Origin: Sysuimicrobium calidum
GTDB lineage: Bacteria > Sysuimicrobiota > Sysuimicrobiia > Sysuimicrobiales > Sysuimicrobiaceae
NCBI GenBank assembly: GCA_031459935.1
Contig: JAVKHN010000003.1
Coordinates: forward strand, 1-64,000
DNA length: 64,000 nucleotides
Direction: 5' to 3'
A program made the translations under genes and the position numbers. The notes beneath the pieces were generated by a model. That model was not told the DNA's origin and searched no databases. It saw nothing but the letters and a program-made list of their open reading frames with translations. Within the stretch, counting starts at the first letter, position 1. The number at the start of each line of letters is the position of its first letter. This document shows, piece by piece, positions 33,476-42,260 of this stretch.

Positions 33476-35599
33476 TCAACCGACCCAGTCCTGTTCCAGG
33501 TCCAGCACGCACAGATCCACACGGCCGCTGGCCACCAGGGCGTTGGCCTCGCTTAGGGCAATCCCCCCGCCCACCAGCACGGGGACCCCCACCTCCAGGC
33601 GCACGGCCTCCGCATATGGCACGAGGTATCCTCGACCGTAGACGGGATCGTCGGCGGGGACGGTCTGGCCCGCGGTGACCTCCACGAGGTCGCAGCCCGC
33701 CTCGCGGAAGGCCCGGGCGATGGCGAGACCTTCCTCCTCCGAGATCCCGCCCCGGGCCCGGTCCGTGATGGGCAGCGCCACCCCGAGCGGCCCTGTCCAG
33801 ACCTCCCGCACGCCCCGGAAGACCTCGAGAGGAAACCGCAGCCGGCCCTCCAGGCTCCCGCCGTAGGCGTCCTCCCGGCGGTTGGTGAGGGGGGAGAGGA
33901 AGCTGGCCAGGAGGTAGCCGCTCCCGAAGTGGAGGTGCAGGAGGTCGAACCCCGCCTGGGCTGCGAGCCGCGCGGCCCGCACGAAGGCGTCGCGCACCCG
34001 CTCCATGTCCGAGCGGTCCATGGCTCGGGGGACGGGGCCGCCGGGATAGTAGGGAAGGGCGCTGGGCGCCACAAGCTCCCAGGGCTGGGCAAGCGGGAGG
34101 TCCAGCCCCAAAGCGCGGGGCCGGGTGGCTCCTCTCCGTCCCGCGTGCCCCAGCACCGCGCCGATCCGGGAACCCTCCGCATGCACAGCCTGCACCATCC
34201 GCCTCCACGTCTCCGCGTGCTCTCCCCGGTACAGGCCCGCGTCCTCCGGGGTGATGCGGCCTTCCGGGCAGACGGCGAGGATCTCCGTGAGCACGAGCCC
34301 CGCTCCCCGGGCCGCAAACTCGCACAGGATCCGGTGCCGGGTGGGGTCCGGAAGGCCATCGGTAGCCCCGCAGGCGCTCGCAGGCCGCAGGATAACCCGG
34401 TTCTCCAGTCGCAATTCCCGCAGGACGAAGGGCAGGTGGGCGGGTGGCCGAGGCAGCCGCACCCCGTCCCACTCCGAGGCCAGATACGCTTCCACCCGCT
34501 GCACGAAGCGGGCATCCCGGACTCTCAGGTCGTCGTAGGAGATGCGGCCGCTACGGGTAAGGAGGTAGAGGGTCAGGCGGTAGGGATCCAGCCGCATCGC
34601 CCGGTAGGTGGTCTCGAAGGTGCGCTGGCTCTGGGAGGCGGCCCGTTGGAAGGCCTCGACCGCGGGGCGCCGCTCCAGCTCGTACGCCTCCAGAGCCGTC
34701 TCCACGTCCTCGTGGTCTGTCAGGGCCCGGGCTAGGGCGATGGCGTCCTCCATAGCCAGCTTCGTGCCGGAGCCGATGGAGAAGTGGGCGGTGTGGGCCG
34801 CATCTCCCAAGAGCACCACCCGATCGTGGTGCCAGGTGGCGGTGCGGAGAGTCGGGAACCGGATCCAGCGGGAGCCGTTGGAGAGGAGGGGGTTTCCCCG
34901 CAGCACCTCCGCGAAGATCTCCTCGCACCGCCGCAGGGTCCGCGCCTCGTCCGCCTCCTCCAGCCCTGCCCGCTTCCAGGTCTCCTCCCCACACTCCACG
35001 ATGAAGGTGCTCATGCGGCCCTCATACGGGTACGCGTGCGCCTGGAACAGCCCCCACTCGGTCTGCTGGAAGACGAAGGTGAAAGCCCCGAAGGGACGGG
35101 GTGTTCCCAGCCAGATGTACCGGGTGCGACCCGGGGTGATGCGGGGCCGGAAGACCTCCGCGTACCAGGACCGTACCGCGCTGCCGACTCCGTCCGCGCC
35201 CACCAGGAGGTCGTGCGACGGAAGGTCCTCCGGACGCCTCACCTCCACACAGAACCGCAGCTCTGCCCCCAACTCTGCACACCGCCGTTGGAGGATCCCC
35301 AACAGCGCGGTGCGGGCAATCCCCGCGAACACGTGACCCCCGCAGCGCACCCGTTCCCCGTGCGCGTAGACGTCGATGGCATCCCACAACACGAACCGCT
35401 CCGTGAGCTCCCGATACGTGGGCTCGTCCGCCTCCCGGAACTCCGCCAGGGTGCGGTCGCTGAAGACCACGCCCCACCCGTAGGTGGCGTCCGGGGGGTT
35501 GCGCTCCAGCACCGTGACCTGGTGGTGCGGGCTCGCCTTCCTGAGCAGCAGGGCCAGGTACAGGCCCGCAGGGCCCCCACCCACGATCACCACACGCAC
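33476..35599 (-). CDS. FAD monooxygenase/old-yellow-enzyme fusion (salicylyl-/2-aminobenzoyl-CoA type)
   Basis: 707 residues. Residues 1-370 form a FAD aromatic monooxygenase (GGGPAG 7-12; GDAAHTAHFSIGSG 265-278), like salicylyl-CoA 5-hydroxylase and the N-terminal half of 2-aminobenzoyl-CoA monooxygenase/reductase. Residues 385-707 are an old-yellow-enzyme barrel (SPLTNRREDAYGGSLEGR 569-586). In the fused family the first domain hydroxylates and the second reduces the CoA-bound ring. Oddities: the second substrate-binding His of the HxxH motif is Ser560 (HFGSGYLL), and the chain stops after VDLCVLDLEQDWVG, where relatives continue for some 60-80 residues. The GTG start overlaps the upstream gene by 13 bases. 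Next to a CoA ligase, it points to an aroyl-CoA pathway. Confidence 0.85.
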   Translation of the reverse strand: MRVVIVGGGPAGLYLALLLRKASPHHQVTVLERNPPDATYGWGVVFSDRTLAEFREADEPTYRELTERFVLWDAIDVYAHGERVRCGGHVFAGIARTALLGILQRRCAELGAELRFCVEVRRPEDLPSHDLLVGADGVGSAVRSWYAEVFRPRITPGRTRYIWLGTPRPFGAFTFVFQQTEWGLFQAHAYPYEGRMSTFIVECGEETWKRAGLEEADEARTLRRCEEIFAEVLRGNPLLSNGSRWIRFPTLRTATWHHDRVVLLGDAAHTAHFSIGSGTKLAMEDAIALARALTDHEDVETALEAYELERRPAVEAFQRAASQSQRTFETTYRAMRLDPYRLTLYLLTRSGRISYDDLRVRDARFVQRVEAYLASEWDGVRLPRPPAHLPFVLRELRLENRVILRPASACGATDGLPDPTRHRILCEFAARGAGLVLTEILAVCPEGRITPEDAGLYRGEHAETWRRMVQAVHAEGSRIGAVLGHAGRRGATRPRALGLDLPLAQPWELVAPSALPYYPGGPVPRAMDRSDMERVRDAFVRAARLAAQAGFDLLHLHFGSGYLLASFLSPLTNRREDAYGGSLEGRLRFPLEVFRGVREVWTGPLGVALPITDRARGGISEEEGLAIARAFREAGCDLVEVTAGQTVPADDPVYGRGYLVPYAEAVRLEVGVPVLVGGGIALSEANALVASGRVDLCVLDLEQDWVG

Positions 35600-36438
35600 G
35601 CCAGGGCCTCCGCCAAGCGGTCCACCTGGTCTGGATCCGGGACCGCGGGCAGGAGCACGAGCTCGTCACAGCCCGCCGTCGCGTACCCCTCCACGAACCG
35701 CACCACGGCCTGCGGGGTCGTAAGGAGCTGCGCGGCGATGCGCTCCACCACGGGACCCGCAAAGGCGTAGTAGTCCCGCATGTACCGGATCCCGCGCTCC
35801 CGGGCCTCCTCCCCCAGGGCGAAATACCCCTGGCCCCACAGCTCCGGACGGCCCGGCCGGCCCGCCTCCGACCACGCGATGCGTGCCATTTCCGCGGCCC
35901 GGGCGAAGGCCCGGGGCGGTCCTCCGCCATGGAAGTAGCCCCGGGCGTAGCGGGCGACCCGGGCGAAGGCCTCGTCCGCAAACCCGCCGACCAGGAACGG
36001 CGGGCCGCCGGGCTGAGCCGGTGGCGGACCCACCCTCCCCTCCTCCCACAAACGCCGCAGCTCCCTCAGCTGCTCCGCCAGCCGGCTTCCCCTTCCCCGG
36101 TGATCCACCCCCGCCACCTCGTAGTCCTCTTCCCGGGCTCCCACCGCGAACCCCACCACCAGCCGGCCGCCCGAGAGTTGATCGAGGCTCGCCAGCTCCT
36201 TCGCCAGCAGCACGGTGTTGCGCAGCGGGGCCACCAGGATGGCAGTCACCAGCTTCACCCGGCGGGTGACCGCGGCGGCCGCCGCCAGGGCCAGGAGAGG
36301 ATCGTAGCTGTCGTAGGCTACCCGATCGATGACCGCGAGGCTGCTGAACGGAGCAGCTTCCGCCCGCTCCGCCCACCGCACCACGAGATCCCCCCGCACG
36401 CCCGGGATCCCGCTGGGAAGCCCGATGCCAACGCGCAC
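35587..36438 (-). CDS. Luciferase-like (LLM) flavin-dependent oxidoreductase
   Basis: 283-residue TIM-barrel flavoenzyme of the bacterial-luciferase-like family, using reduced FMN or F420. Typical segments: VGIGLPSG at the N-terminus, AAAAAVTRRVKLVTAILVAPLRNTVLLAKELASLDQLSGGRL (family core), and a C-terminal AGCDELVLLPAVPDPDQ. The GTG start shares one base with the ligase stop, and GGGAGGGG lies five bases upstream. It is between the CoA ligase and the monooxygenase/OYE fusion, so a role in the same aroyl-CoA route, for example as a partner oxidoreductase, is likely but unproven. Confidence 0.85.
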   Translation of the reverse strand: MRVGIGLPSGIPGVRGDLVVRWAERAEAAPFSSLAVIDRVAYDSYDPLLALAAAAAVTRRVKLVTAILVAPLRNTVLLAKELASLDQLSGGRLVVGFAVGAREEDYEVAGVDHRGRGSRLAEQLRELRRLWEEGRVGPPPAQPGGPPFLVGGFADEAFARVARYARGYFHGGGPPRAFARAAEMARIAWSEAGRPGRPELWGQGYFALGEEARERGIRYMRDYYAFAGPVVERIAAQLLTTPQAVVRFVEGYATAGCDELVLLPAVPDPDQVDRLAEALACVW

Positions 36439-37994
36439 TACGTCCCCTCCCGCAGCCGCCTGCGATCCACCTTTCCGCTGGGCGTGCGGGGAAGCGTCTC
36501 CACAAACCGCACGTCCCGCGGGTACTTGTGGGGGCTGAGGTGGGTGCGCACGTGGTCCTGGAGCGCCCGGGCCATCTGCGGAGTCGCCTGCGTCGGATCC
36601 CGGAGCACCACGTAGGCCCGGGGGAGCACGAGCCCCTCCTCCGCATACGGCACCACCGCGCACTCCGCCACGAGCGGGTGGCGCAGCAGGCACTCCTCGA
36701 TCTCCACAGGCGCCACCCAGATCCCGCCCACCTTCAGGAGGTCGTCCGCCCGGCCCTGGTACCAGAAGAACCCCTCCTCGTCCTCCCGGAAGAGGTCCCC
36801 GGTGCGCACCCAGTTGCCATGGAAGGTGTGCACGGACTTCGCCCGATCCCTCCAGTACAGGAGGGCCGCGGTCTCCCCCCACACCCACAGCTCGCCCACC
36901 TCCCCCCGGGGAAGACGGTTGCCGTCCGGGTCCCGCACCTCCGCCCGGTAGCCGGGACATGGACGGCCCACGCTCCCCGGCCGCACCTCGCCCGGGCGGT
37001 TCGAGATGTAGATGTGGTAGAGCTCCGAGGACCCGATGCCGTCCACCACCTCCACCCCGAACTTCTGCTTCCAGCGGTGGTACAGTTCCGCGGGCAGAGC
37101 CTCTCCCGCGGAGGTAGCCAGGCGCACGCAGGAGAGGTCGTACCGGTCCGCATCCGGGTGGTTGAGCATGGCGTTGATCATGGTGGGGACCTGCACGAGG
37201 AGGGTGGGCCGGTAGCGGGCGATGAGTTCGAAGATGCGCTCCGGGGTGCTGCGCTCCGGGAACACGATGCCCGCGGCTCCCACGCCGAAGGGGAAGAGGG
37301 CTGCGCAGTCCCGGGCGTATCCGAAGAAGAGCTTGGGCACCGGGAGCACCACGTCTTCCGGGGTGTAGCGGATCACCTCCTGCGCGTAGTTCCAGAAGCT
37401 CAGGTACGGCGCGTAGTGGCAGTGCACCACTGCCTTGGGCCGGCCCGTGGTGCCCGTGGTGAACTTCCACAGGGCGAAGTCGTCCTTGCTGGTGTCCTCG
37501 CCCTCCAGCTCCGCGGGCGCTTCGGCCACCATCCGCTCGAAGCTCGCCTCGCCCGCCTTCAGCCCCTCCACCCCTACCGCGAGGATCCGGCCCCGGAATC
37601 CCACCTCCCGGGCCGCCTCCCGGATCTTCATGTGGGTGACCGCGTCCGTCACCACCACCCGGGGCCGGGCATAGGCCAGGTAGTAGGCGTAGTCGTGCGT
37701 GTGGAGGAAGGTGTACACCTCCGCGCTTACGGCTCCGATCTTCAGCACCGCGTACCAGGTGGCCACGAACTCCACCCCGTCCGAGAGGGCCAGTAGCACC
37801 CGCTCCTCCGGCCTCACGCCCAGCTCTCGGAGCACATTCCCCACACGGTTGGTGAGGTGCACGAGCTGTGCATAGGTCACCACCCGATCCCCGCAGTACA
37901 GAGCGATGCGGTCTCCCCGGCCTTCTTCAAGATGGCGGTCCAGGAAATAGCGGGTGACGTTGAACCGCTGCGGGACGTCCTCGTACGTCACCAT
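36438..37994 (-). CDS. Benzoate-CoA ligase-like acyl-CoA synthetase
   Basis: 518-residue member of the ANL superfamily, closest in pattern to benzoate/aminobenzoate-CoA ligases. FNVTRYFLDRHLEEGRGDRI at the start, the ATP loop TTGTTGRPKAVVH (around 180), the GIGSSELYHIYISN acyl-adenylate region, GELWVWGETAAL, the hinge YQGRADDLLKVGG and the catalytic Lys in TPSGKVDRR are all present. It activates an aromatic acid as its CoA thioester. It follows the SDR gene closely and overlaps the flavoenzyme gene by one base. Confidence 0.9.
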   Translation of the reverse strand: MVTYEDVPQRFNVTRYFLDRHLEEGRGDRIALYCGDRVVTYAQLVHLTNRVGNVLRELGVRPEERVLLALSDGVEFVATWYAVLKIGAVSAEVYTFLHTHDYAYYLAYARPRVVVTDAVTHMKIREAAREVGFRGRILAVGVEGLKAGEASFERMVAEAPAELEGEDTSKDDFALWKFTTGTTGRPKAVVHCHYAPYLSFWNYAQEVIRYTPEDVVLPVPKLFFGYARDCAALFPFGVGAAGIVFPERSTPERIFELIARYRPTLLVQVPTMINAMLNHPDADRYDLSCVRLATSAGEALPAELYHRWKQKFGVEVVDGIGSSELYHIYISNRPGEVRPGSVGRPCPGYRAEVRDPDGNRLPRGEVGELWVWGETAALLYWRDRAKSVHTFHGNWVRTGDLFREDEEGFFWYQGRADDLLKVGGIWVAPVEIEECLLRHPLVAECAVVPYAEEGLVLPRAYVVLRDPTQATPQMARALQDHVRTHLSPHKYPRDVRFVETLPRTPSGKVDRRRLREGT

Positions 37995-38004
37995 CTCCCT
38001 TCCC

Positions 38005-38787
38005 CTAGGACAGCACGCCGCCTCCGTCCAGCACGATCCCCTGTCCGTTGATTCCCCCCGCCGCGTCCGTGCAGAGGTAGGCCACCAGGGAGGCGACCTC
38101 CTCCGCGGTGAACAGGCGCCGCTGGGGGCTGCTGCTTTCCAGGGCCCGGCGGACCTCCTCGGGAGGACGGCCCGTGCGGGCGCTGATCCGCCGGATGTTC
38201 TCTGCGGTCATGTCCGTCTGGAGGTAGCCGGGGCAGATGGCGTTCGCGGTAATGCCCCGGTCCGCGTACTCCAGGGCAACGGACCGCACGAGCCCCAGCA
38301 GGGCGTGCTTAGAGGTCGTGTACGCGGCCGTGTACCGGGAGGCCACTTTTGCCAGGACGGAGGCCACGGCCACGATCCGCCCCCACCCCGCCGCGAGCAT
38401 GTCAGGGAGGACCGCCTGCATGGCGTAGAGGGCGCCGGTGACGTTGGTGCGGAGGTGACGCTCCCACACCGCCTCCGTGATCTCCCGGAAGGGATGGCTC
38501 TCGGCGATCCCCGCTGCATACACCAGGATGGTCACGGGCCCCAGCACCTCCCGGGCCCGGGCCACCGCGGACTCCACGGCCTCCCGAACCGCCACGTCGC
38601 ACGGGAGCCCAACGGCCCGTCCCCCCATGCCCTCGATCTCCTGCGCCACAGCCTCCACCTGCGCGGCCGTACGGGCTGCCACGGCCACCCGGGCGCCCCG
38701 GCGGGCCAGCTCCAGAGCGCACGCGCGCCCCACCCCGCGTCCGCCGCCCGTGATGAAGGCCACCCGGTCCCGCAGATCCATCCTCAT
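38005..38787 (-). CDS. Short-chain dehydrogenase/reductase
   Basis: About 260 residues. NAD(P)-binding TGGGRGVGRA near residue 13, a DVAVREAV segment, the NVTGALYAMQ motif, the catalytic Ser in VASVLAKVAS and YTTSK as YxxxK are all present; the C-terminal GGINGQGIVLDGG is typical of classical SDRs. Four ATGs fall close together; 38787 has GGA at proper spacing. It is between the LivG/F fusion and the CoA ligase genes, so an alcohol-ketone step of the aryl-CoA route is plausible. Substrate unknown. Confidence 0.88.
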   Translation of the reverse strand: MRMDLRDRVAFITGGGRGVGRACALELARRGARVAVAARTAAQVEAVAQEIEGMGGRAVGLPCDVAVREAVESAVARAREVLGPVTILVYAAGIAESHPFREITEAVWERHLRTNVTGALYAMQAVLPDMLAAGWGRIVAVASVLAKVASRYTAAYTTSKHALLGLVRSVALEYADRGITANAICPGYLQTDMTAENIRRISARTGRPPEEVRRALESSSPQRRLFTAEEVASLVAYLCTDAAGGINGQGIVLDGGGVLS

Positions 38788-38834
38788 CATCATCCGTGGT
38801 TTCGACGGAAGAGGGCGTCCTCCCTTGCAGAAGC

Positions 38835-40337
38835 TCACACGCTCAGGTAGCGCTGCCACAGACCTGGATCCGCCCGCAGGACCTCCGGCGGTCCCGACCA
38901 CACCACCCGTCCCCGTTCCAGGATGAAGTGATGGTGCGCCAGGTCCAGCAGGCGGTCCACGTACTTGTCGATGAGGAGGATGGCGAGTCCCTCCCGGTTG
39001 AGCCGCTCCAGGCACCGCCAGATCTCCTCCCGGAGCACGGGCGAAAGCCCCTCCGTAGCCTCGTCGAGGATCAGCAGGCGCGGGTTGGTCATCAGGGCGC
39101 GACCGATGGCCAGCATCTGCTGCTCACCCCCGGAGAGGTGGGAGCCCAGGCGATTCAGCCGCACCCGAAGCCGCGGAAACAGTTCCAGCACCCGATCGAG
39201 CGTCCAGGGCTGGGGGGATCTGTTCCGGTTGGCGGCAAAGGCCAGGAGGTTTTCCCGCACCGTGAGGTTCGGGAAGATCTGGCGGCCCTCCGGGACGAGG
39301 GCGATGCCCATGGAGGCGATGCGCTCGGGAGGCTTCCCCTGAATCTCCTCCCCGCAGAAGACCACCCGTCCGGCCCGGGGTGGCAGAAGCCCCAGGATCG
39401 TCCGGACGGTGGTGGTCTTGCCCATGCCGTTCCGGCCGAGAAGGGTCACCATGCGGCCCGCGGGAACTTCCAGATCCACCCCGAACAGCACCGGGCTCGG
39501 GCCGTAGGAGGCCTGCAGCCCCTCCACCCGCAGCAAGGGTTCTCCCTTCGGCACCCCCCGTGGCCCGAAAGGGGACGAGGGGGTGGCCCCTCGAGAACGC
39601 GCCTCTCCGAGGTATGCCCGGTGCACCTCCGGGTTTGCTCGCACCTCCTCCGGGGAGCCGCTTGCCAGCACCTGCCCGTCCACCAGCACCGTGATCCGAT
39701 CCGCTACGGAGAACACCACGTCCATGTCGTGCTCCACCAGCAGCACCGTCGCCTGATCCCGCAGGCCCCGGATCAGCTCCACCATCCGCCGGGATTCCTC
39801 CTGGCTCATGCCGGAGGTGGGCTCGTCCAGGAGCAGGAGCTTCGGGCAGCACGCGAGCGCCACGCCCACTTCCAGCTGCCTCCGCTCCCCGTGGGAGAGC
39901 GCCAGCGCTGGGACGTCCACACGCTCCGCAAGCCCCACTCGAGCCGCCCACACGCGCGCCTCTTGCTCGAGCGCCACCTCCCGGTGCACGGGGGACCAGA
40001 ATCGGAAGGAGCTCCCCGTGCGTGCCTGGACCGCGAGGCTGAGGTTCTCAAGCACGGTCTGTCGGGGGAAGAGATTCGTCACCTGGAAGGTGCGGGCGAT
40101 CCCCCGCAGAGCCCGGGCGTGCGCGGGCAGGGGTGTGATGTCGTGCCCTTCAAAGAGAATCCGGCCTTCCGTAGGCGATAAGACACCCGCCACCAGATTG
40201 ATGAGGGTGGTCTTTCCTGCGCCGTTCGGCCCGATGAGGGCGTGCACCTCCCCCCGCTCGACCGCGAGGCTACACCGCCACAGGGCAAGCACGCCCCCGA
40301 ATCGCTTCGTGAGGTCCCGGATCTCCAGCACCTTCAT
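38835..40337 (-). CDS. Fused LivG-LivF double ATPase
   Basis: Two complete ABC ATPases in one 500-residue chain. The first (1-245, LivG-like) has Walker A GPNGAGKTT (36-44), signature LSHGE (148-152) and Walker B LLLLDEP; the second (267-500, LivF-like) has GRNGMGKTT (301-309), LSGGEQQML and LLILDEA. A Pro/Gly-rich linker (about 246-266) connects them. ATG at 40337 has GGGAGG upstream and overlaps the livM stop. The first Liv operon instead fuses M to G, so the two operons solved the same problem differently. Confidence 0.92.
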   Translation of the reverse strand: MKVLEIRDLTKRFGGVLALWRCSLAVERGEVHALIGPNGAGKTTLINLVAGVLSPTEGRILFEGHDITPLPAHARALRGIARTFQVTNLFPRQTVLENLSLAVQARTGSSFRFWSPVHREVALEQEARVWAARVGLAERVDVPALALSHGERRQLEVGVALACCPKLLLLDEPTSGMSQEESRRMVELIRGLRDQATVLLVEHDMDVVFSVADRITVLVDGQVLASGSPEEVRANPEVHRAYLGEARSRGATPSSPFGPRGVPKGEPLLRVEGLQASYGPSPVLFGVDLEVPAGRMVTLLGRNGMGKTTTVRTILGLLPPRAGRVVFCGEEIQGKPPERIASMGIALVPEGRQIFPNLTVRENLLAFAANRNRSPQPWTLDRVLELFPRLRVRLNRLGSHLSGGEQQMLAIGRALMTNPRLLILDEATEGLSPVLREEIWRCLERLNREGLAILLIDKYVDRLLDLAHHHFILERGRVVWSGPPEVLRADPGLWQRYLSV

Positions 40338-41314
40338 CGGGGCCTCCCTTCCACGAGGCCCGCAAGTCCCCGGGGCGCCAACAGCACCACCACAAGCAGC
40401 ACCAGTCCCAGGGGCAGCTGCCAGTGGATGGTGGCCGCGTGAAACACCTCCTCCAGGGCCACCATGGCGGCGGCTCCCACCACACCCCCCCAGAACCTCC
40501 CCACCCCGCCCAAGATGACCATGAGCAGGAACGCGCCGGATTGCTGCCAGCTGAGCATGGCGGGGGAGACGTACTGGGCATGGTGGGCCATGAGGATCCC
40601 TCCCAGGCCCGTGAGGGCACCGGAGAGCACGAAGGCCACCAGCTGGAAGGGGTACGGGGAGAAGCCGACGGCCACGGCCCGGGCCTCGTTGTCCCGGATG
40701 GCCTGCAGGGCCCGGCCGAACCGGGCGTGTACCACCCGCCACAGGATCCCCAGACACGCGGCCAGGAGGAGCAGGGTGAGGTAGTAGAGCGCCACATCCC
40801 CCAGAGGGAACCCGAAGTCCGTGCGGGGCGCTCGGAGCCCGTCCTGGCCGCCGTACTGCTTGAGGGAGACCATCCCATAGTACACCATCTGGGCGAACGC
40901 CAGGGTGATCATGATGAAATGGAGGCCCCGGGTGCGCAGGCACATGGCACCGATGAGGAGTGCTGCGAACGCGGCCACGAGGATCCCCGCGGGCCAGACC
41001 ACCCAGGCGGCCCGGACGCCCTCCCGCGCCAGCACCGCCACGGTATAGGCTCCGAGCCCGAAGTAGGTGGCGTGCCCGAAGCTCACGAGCCCTCCGTAGC
41101 CCAGCACGAGGTTGAGGCCGCTGCAGGCGAGACCCAGGATCATGGCCCTGGTGACCAGGTTCAGGTAAAACCGCCCGCCGAAGGCCTCCGCGAGCACGGG
41201 AAACCCCACCAGCAGGATCCCTGCCGCGGCAAGCCGGACCCCGACCCCCACGCCCTGGGGCATCGTCACCGGAATGCGGCGGGCCTCGGGGACCAGGAAG
41301 GGCCGGGTCCGCAT
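40334..41314 (-). CDS. livM: ABC transporter permease, LivM type
   Basis: 326-residue permease with about nine to ten membrane segments. GLNLVLGYGGLVSFGHATYFGLGAY is the LivM signature region (split across the family's conserved SxGHAxxFGxGAY), and RAIRDNEARAVAVG-like loop follows (LQAIRDNEARAVAVGF). The ATG at 41314 starts two bases after the livH stop. A downstream ATG in VTMPQG is an alternative. Second Liv operon. Confidence 0.9.
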   Translation of the reverse strand: MRTRPFLVPEARRIPVTMPQGVGVGVRLAAAGILLVGFPVLAEAFGGRFYLNLVTRAMILGLACSGLNLVLGYGGLVSFGHATYFGLGAYTVAVLAREGVRAAWVVWPAGILVAAFAALLIGAMCLRTRGLHFIMITLAFAQMVYYGMVSLKQYGGQDGLRAPRTDFGFPLGDVALYYLTLLLLAACLGILWRVVHARFGRALQAIRDNEARAVAVGFSPYPFQLVAFVLSGALTGLGGILMAHHAQYVSPAMLSWQQSGAFLLMVILGGVGRFWGGVVGAAAMVALEEVFHAATIHWQLPLGLVLLVVVLLAPRGLAGLVEGRPR

Positions 41315-41315
41315 C

Positions 41316-42260
41316 CTACGTCCGGACAGGGAACAGCCCCTGAGGCCGCAGGAAGAGGACCGCGGCCATGAGGAGGTAGATGAGGAGGGAGGCCACGGCC
41401 GGACCCAGGTTCGAGGCCATCTCCGGGGACAGGAGGCGCAGGAAGAGCGGCGGGAGCAAGGCCCGGCCCGCGGTGTCCACGATCCCCACGAGAAGCGCAC
41501 CCACCAGTGCCCCCTTCACTGAGCCGATGCCCCCGATCACGATCACGACGAAGGCGAGGATGAGGATCTCCTCCCCCATCCCCACCTGTACCGCCAGGAT
41601 GGGCCCCAGCAGGCCACCCGCCACCGCGCACAGCCCCGCACTCACCCCGAACACCACGGTGAAGACCCGCCGGATGGGAACGCCCAGGGCCTGGGCCATG
41701 GCCCGGTTGGAGGCGCCTGCCCGCACCCACATCCCCAATCGGGTCCGGTGGATCAGGAGGAAGAGCAGGGCCGCGAGAGCAGCACCCACCCCGATGAGGA
41801 ACAGACGGTACGCGGAGTAGCCCAGGCCTGGGAGGAGCGGGAGGGGCCTAGCGAGCTCCTGGGGCACAGGGAGCAACAGGGCCTGTGGCCCCCAGACCAT
41901 TCGGACTCCCTCGTTGAACACGAGGATGAGGGCAAAGGTGGCCAGCACCTGTGTGAGGTGATCCCGGGCGTAGACCTGCCGCAGGACGGAGACCTCCAGC
42001 AGGACGCCCGCCACAGCGGTGGCCAGCACCGCCAGCGCCACACCGGCCCAGAAGGATCCCGTGACGCGGGCCAGGGTGGCGGCGAAGTAGGCCCCCAGCA
42101 TGTACAGAGAGCCGTGCGCGAGGTTCACCACGTCCATGATCCCCAACACCAGGGTGAGGCCGGAAGCGAGCAGGAAGAGCATGAGCCCCAGCTGCAGCCC
42201 GTTCAGCAGCTGCTCCAAAAGGAGGGTGGTGGGGAATCCGGAGGGCATTCCCTCATTCAC
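41316..42260 (-). CDS. livH: ABC transporter permease, LivH type
   Basis: 314-residue permease of normal LivH length, with about eight to nine membrane segments. LGIMDVVNLAHGSLYMLGAY and RAGASNRAMAQALGVP are the diagnostic segments, and GGIGSVKGALVGALLVGI follows. The GTG start overlaps the livJ stop by GTGA. Unlike the LivH of the first operon it has no extra hydrophobic insertion. Confidence 0.92.
   Translation of the reverse strand: MNEGMPSGFPTTLLLEQLLNGLQLGLMLFLLASGLTLVLGIMDVVNLAHGSLYMLGAYFAATLARVTGSFWAGVALAVLATAVAGVLLEVSVLRQVYARDHLTQVLATFALILVFNEGVRMVWGPQALLLPVPQELARPLPLLPGLGYSAYRLFLIGVGAALAALLFLLIHRTRLGMWVRAGASNRAMAQALGVPIRRVFTVVFGVSAGLCAVAGGLLGPILAVQVGMGEEILILAFVVIVIGGIGSVKGALVGALLVGIVDTAGRALLPPLFLRLLSPEMASNLGPAVASLLIYLLMAAVLFLRPQGLFPVRT

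Noticed and set aside
33440..33620. Frameshift hiding the rest of the OYE domain downstream of its stop codon
   Set aside because: No other frame before crp encodes the missing barrel end; the next bases are an AT-rich gap and the crp ribosome-binding site. A sequencing error further upstream cannot be fully excluded.
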